Positions 6,990 to 9,073 of a stretch of 9,073 nt of DNA are shown here, one piece after another. Under the pieces are notes generated by a model, which worked only from the letters and a program-made list of their open reading frames with translations, was not told where the DNA came from and ran no database searches. Position 1 is the first letter of the stretch. Every line of letters begins with the position of its first letter. The translations under genes were made by a program, and so were the position numbers. Source of the stretch: Pseudomonadota bacterium (GTDB taxonomy: Bacteria; Pseudomonadota; Gammaproteobacteria; Burkholderiales; Burkholderiaceae_B). The stretch spans positions 1 to 9,073 of the forward strand of contig JAJYRX010000050.1 of the NCBI GenBank assembly GCA_021793875.1, read 5' to 3'.

Positions 6990-7012
6990 AAAACCCGCAA
7001 TAAGCGAGTTTT
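6990..7012. terminator. Terminator-like hairpin downstream of tRNA-Ser, imperfect rightward, better leftward
   Basis: AAAACCCGC (6990-6998) and GCGAGTTTT (7004-7012) flank the loop AATAA. In rightward RNA the stem has a C-A mismatch (6995 with 7007) and its tail is only UUUUAAU. In leftward RNA the same position becomes a U-G wobble, giving an unbroken 9-bp stem, and the A-run at 6987-6993 becomes a U7 tail. It probably ends the operon/tRNA transcript in practice, but its geometry suits a leftward transcript better. Confidence 0.5.
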
Positions 7013-7223
7013 AATGTATTCCCATTTATTATTTTTTAAGCCATATTAATTGGCTACCTTGCTTGGGTGCAGGTTGGTGAGAGGGGTTGCCCTAGCTCTT
7101 AATACACTGCTCAATTTAACAGTTGTTTTGGCATACGTATAGTATATTCTAATAATAACAGCTTAAATACATTTATTAACAATTCTAATGGTAAACACCC
7201 AAAAAAGGTAAGTCCAGGCTAGT

Positions 7224-7229
7224 TATACT
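7224..7229 (+). promoter_or_regulatory. Possible -10 element for the BCCT gene
   Basis: TATACT matches five of six consensus bases and would start transcription near 7236, about 25 nt before the ATG at 7260. No recognisable -35 lies at 16-18 bp (the position is an A-run), so an activator or another upstream promoter (TATAGT at 7138-7143) is equally possible. Confidence 0.3.
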
Positions 7230-7259
7230 GTTTTTGTGTTTTTAAATATCTGGAAGGTA

Positions 7260-9073
7260 ATGTCACAAAAACAAGAGAAACGTAACTGGAAATCCACAAT
7301 TCTTATACCGGTATTTGTGCCATCGGTAATAATTATTTTCCTGCTTGTGGTAGGCACTATAAGCAATCCAGACTTAGCAGGGCAGGTGTTTTCAAGTAGT
7401 CTGTCTTACGTCACCCGCACATTTGGCTGGTTTTATATGCTGGCCGTTGCTGCATTCCTAGTTTTTATAACCCTTGTCGCTATAAGCAAATGGGGCAATA
7501 TAAAGCTGGGGCCAGAACATGCTGAGCCGCAATATAGTTTTCCGTCCTGGTTTGCTATGCTGTTTTCGGCTGGGTACGGTATTGCGCTACTATTTTTTGG
7601 TGTGGCTGAACCCGTGTTGCATTATGCTGAGCCACCGGCTGGCACGGCTCAAACTGTAGATGCAGCCAAGCAAGCTATGCAAATAGCTTTCTTTCATTGG
7701 GGCTTTCATATATGGGCCATATATGGCTTAGTTGGTCTGGTTCTAGCTTATTTTTCTTTTCGCCACGGGTTGCCACTGTCAATGCGCTCAGCCCTGTATC
7801 CGCTTATAGGCAAGCGAATACATGGTCCTATAGGTCACACCGTCGATATAGTGGCCATACTGGGCACAATGTTTGGGTTAGCTACCACCCTAGGCCTTTC
7901 TGTAACACAGATAAACAGTGGTCTTAATTATTTGTGGCCGTCTATACCAATTAGTCATTCGGTGCAGGTCATTGCTATTGCTGTAATTACTGGATTAGCA
8001 TTGTTCTCTGTGGTTGCTGGTCTAGATAAGGGTGTAAAAAACCTTTCTCTACTTAATATGTTTTTGGCCACTGCCCTAATGATATTTGTATTTACCATGG
8101 GGCCAACGCTATTCATATTAGAAACATTTCTACAAAATACAGGTGCATACCTTAACAACATTGTAGAACGCACATTTAACTTGCAGGCATACTCACGCAG
8201 TGACTGGATAGGTAACTGGACGTTATTTATATTTGGCTGGACTATTGCATGGGCGCCTTTTGTTGGCTTGTTCATAGCTAAAATAAGCCGTGGTCGTACT
8301 ATTAGGCAATTTGTGTTTGGTGTAATGCTTGTTCCTACATTGTTTACCTTTTTCTGGTTCTCAGTGTTTGGTGAAACAGCCATATACATGATTATTAATG
8401 AAGGGTACACAACACTAATAGGCTATGTTCAAAATGATAATGCTATAGCAGTATTTAAACTGTTAGAAAAATTGCCTCTTACCAGTTTTGTATCTGCGCT
8501 TACAGTGCTTCTCATAGTTACATTTTTTGTAACCTCATCAGACTCAGCATCGCTTGTGATTGACTCTTTGGCTGCAGGTGGTATTGCCAATACGCCAGCG
8601 TTGCAAAGAGCTTTTTGGGCCATACTGGAGGGGGTTGTTGCCTCTATATTGTTATTAGCTGGCGGGCTGCAGGCTCTACAAAGTATGACAGTAATAACAG
8701 CCTTGCCATTCTCGGTAATCTTGTTGGTATCTGCCATAGGCATGTGGCGTGCCTTGGCCATAGAAACTCATAGAGACAAAGCTCTAGAGCAGCTGCAGGC
8801 TAGACAAGGTAATCAGGCTAGAAGCACATGGAAAAAGCGTTTATCAGGCATTGTCGATTATCCTGATAAGGACTCTGTCAGCAGGTTCATTAGTGAAGAT
8901 GTTACAAGGGCTATGCGACACCTAAGTCAGGGCCTTATAGAAGAAGGTTGGCCAGCTAGGGCAAGCTTTGATGAGGAACTGGTGCGAGCATATATAGAAG
9001 TAGAAGTTCACAAGCCAGATCAGCTCGACTTCTTATATGAGATTCGCTTGCGTGAGTATGAGCGCCCGGCATT
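7260..9073 (+). CDS. BCCT-family transporter, BetT-like, C-terminus cut by window edge
   Basis: Inner-membrane secondary transporter for betaine, choline, carnitine or a related solute. I translated 604 codons, open to the right edge. About residues 1-500 are highly hydrophobic, consistent with the 12-segment fold; after about 500 comes a hydrophilic tail (WKKRLSGIVDYPDKDSVSRF ...) like the cytoplasmic regulatory tail of E. coli BetT, about 677 residues long. Family marks: FGVAEP after the TM3 glycine stretch (GYGIALLF), TM4 HWGFHIWAIY with Trp147, Trp152 and Tyr155 spaced like BetP Trp189/Trp194/Tyr197, WAPFVGLF and SRGRT after TM8, and TSSDS with Thr425-Ser426 at the Na2-like position. The TM8 signature is altered: Thr328 stands where BetP has Trp374, so the substrate is uncertain. 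GGAAGG (7252-7257) sits unusually close to the ATG. Codon use matches its neighbours, so recent transfer is not indicated. Confidence 0.93.
   Translation, partial: MSQKQEKRNWKSTILIPVFVPSVIIIFLLVVGTISNPDLAGQVFSSSLSYVTRTFGWFYMLAVAAFLVFITLVAISKWGNIKLGPEHAEPQYSFPSWFAMLFSAGYGIALLFFGVAEPVLHYAEPPAGTAQTVDAAKQAMQIAFFHWGFHIWAIYGLVGLVLAYFSFRHGLPLSMRSALYPLIGKRIHGPIGHTVDIVAILGTMFGLATTLGLSVTQINSGLNYLWPSIPISHSVQVIAIAVITGLALFSVVAGLDKGVKNLSLLNMFLATALMIFVFTMGPTLFILETFLQNTGAYLNNIVERTFNLQAYSRSDWIGNWTLFIFGWTIAWAPFVGLFIAKISRGRTIRQFVFGVMLVPTLFTFFWFSVFGETAIYMIINEGYTTLIGYVQNDNAIAVFKLLEKLPLTSFVSALTVLLIVTFFVTSSDSASLVIDSLAAGGIANTPALQRAFWAILEGVVASILLLAGGLQALQSMTVITALPFSVILLVSAIGMWRALAIETHRDKALEQLQARQGNQARSTWKKRLSGIVDYPDKDSVSRFISEDVTRAMRHLSQGLIEEGWPARASFDEELVRAYIEVEVHKPDQLDFLYEIRLREYERPA

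Larger units (their letters stand above)
6890..7259. other. 370-bp AT-rich spacer between tRNA-Ser and the BCCT gene
   Basis: I find no credible protein gene here. The spacer contains a long-range inverted repeat (6925-6932 with 6974-6981), a terminator-like hairpin (6990-7012), a small inverted repeat AGCCA-TATTAAT-TGGCT (7039-7055), an 8-bp direct repeat ATTCTAAT (7146-7153 and 7182-7189), and TATA-like elements that could serve as -10 boxes (TATAGT 7138-7143; TATACT 7224-7229). The part from about 7130 to 7250 is strongly AT-rich, as expected of a promoter region. Confidence 0.7.

Noticed and set aside
6813..7049. 78-codon open frame running through tRNA-Ser
   Set aside because: It overlaps a clear tRNA gene and the terminator-like hairpin and has no recognisable protein features.
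6799..7259. tRNA-Ser as a possible integration site of a mobile element
   Set aside because: There is no repeated tRNA 3' end, integrase or foreign codon use next to it; the downstream BCCT gene shares the codon bias of the rest of the window.
7955..8761. Two long antisense open frames (151 and 110 codons) within the BCCT gene
   Set aside because: They lie wholly inside a well-supported membrane-protein gene, have low-complexity polar composition, no family motif and no ribosome site. They arise from the codon bias of the sense strand.

Overview
The window looks like ordinary chromosome from a betaproteobacterium, most likely Burkholderiales and perhaps Alcaligenaceae-like. This rests on the gene arrangement (an M23 peptidase gene divergent from tyrS, then glyA-nrdR-ribD-ribE) and on protein character, not on a search. 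Base composition is moderate, roughly the mid-40s % GC by eye, and isoleucine is mostly encoded by ATA, which is odd for that group. I see no transposase, integrase, phage gene or CRISPR array.

Layout. Positions 1-1084 (minus) hold most of an anchored M23 cell-wall peptidase gene that runs off the left edge. A divergent control region (1085-1311) carries a convincing sigma70-type promoter for tyrS and a 15-bp direct repeat. Positions 1312-6737 (plus) form a tightly spaced probable operon: tyrS, a YbhB/YbcL-family (PEBP) gene, glyA, nrdR, ribD and ribE, with gaps of 3-31 bp. A tRNA-Ser(GGA) gene follows at 6799-6889. A 370-bp AT-rich spacer then holds an imperfect terminator-like hairpin and other inverted repeats. 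From 7260 to the right edge is a BCCT-family transporter gene of the BetT type, whose end lies outside the window.

How the genes fit together. The operon is housekeeping: tRNA charging (TyrRS), one-carbon metabolism (SHMT makes glycine and methylene-THF), control of ribonucleotide reductase (NrdR), and two steps of flavin synthesis (RibD, riboflavin synthase). GlyA and NrdR both touch dNTP and thymidylate supply. The ribH and ribBA genes often linked to ribD/ribE are not in the window. The transporter gene is separated by its own spacer and probably responds to osmolarity or substrate on its own.

I did not find a clearly new system. The points most worth a second look are: a BCCT transporter that has lost the expected TM8 substrate-box tryptophan; an uninterrupted run of eight G inside the essential tyrS gene; the extreme ATA preference; and a hairpin terminator after the tRNA gene that pairs better for leftward than for rightward transcription, which could mark a small RNA.
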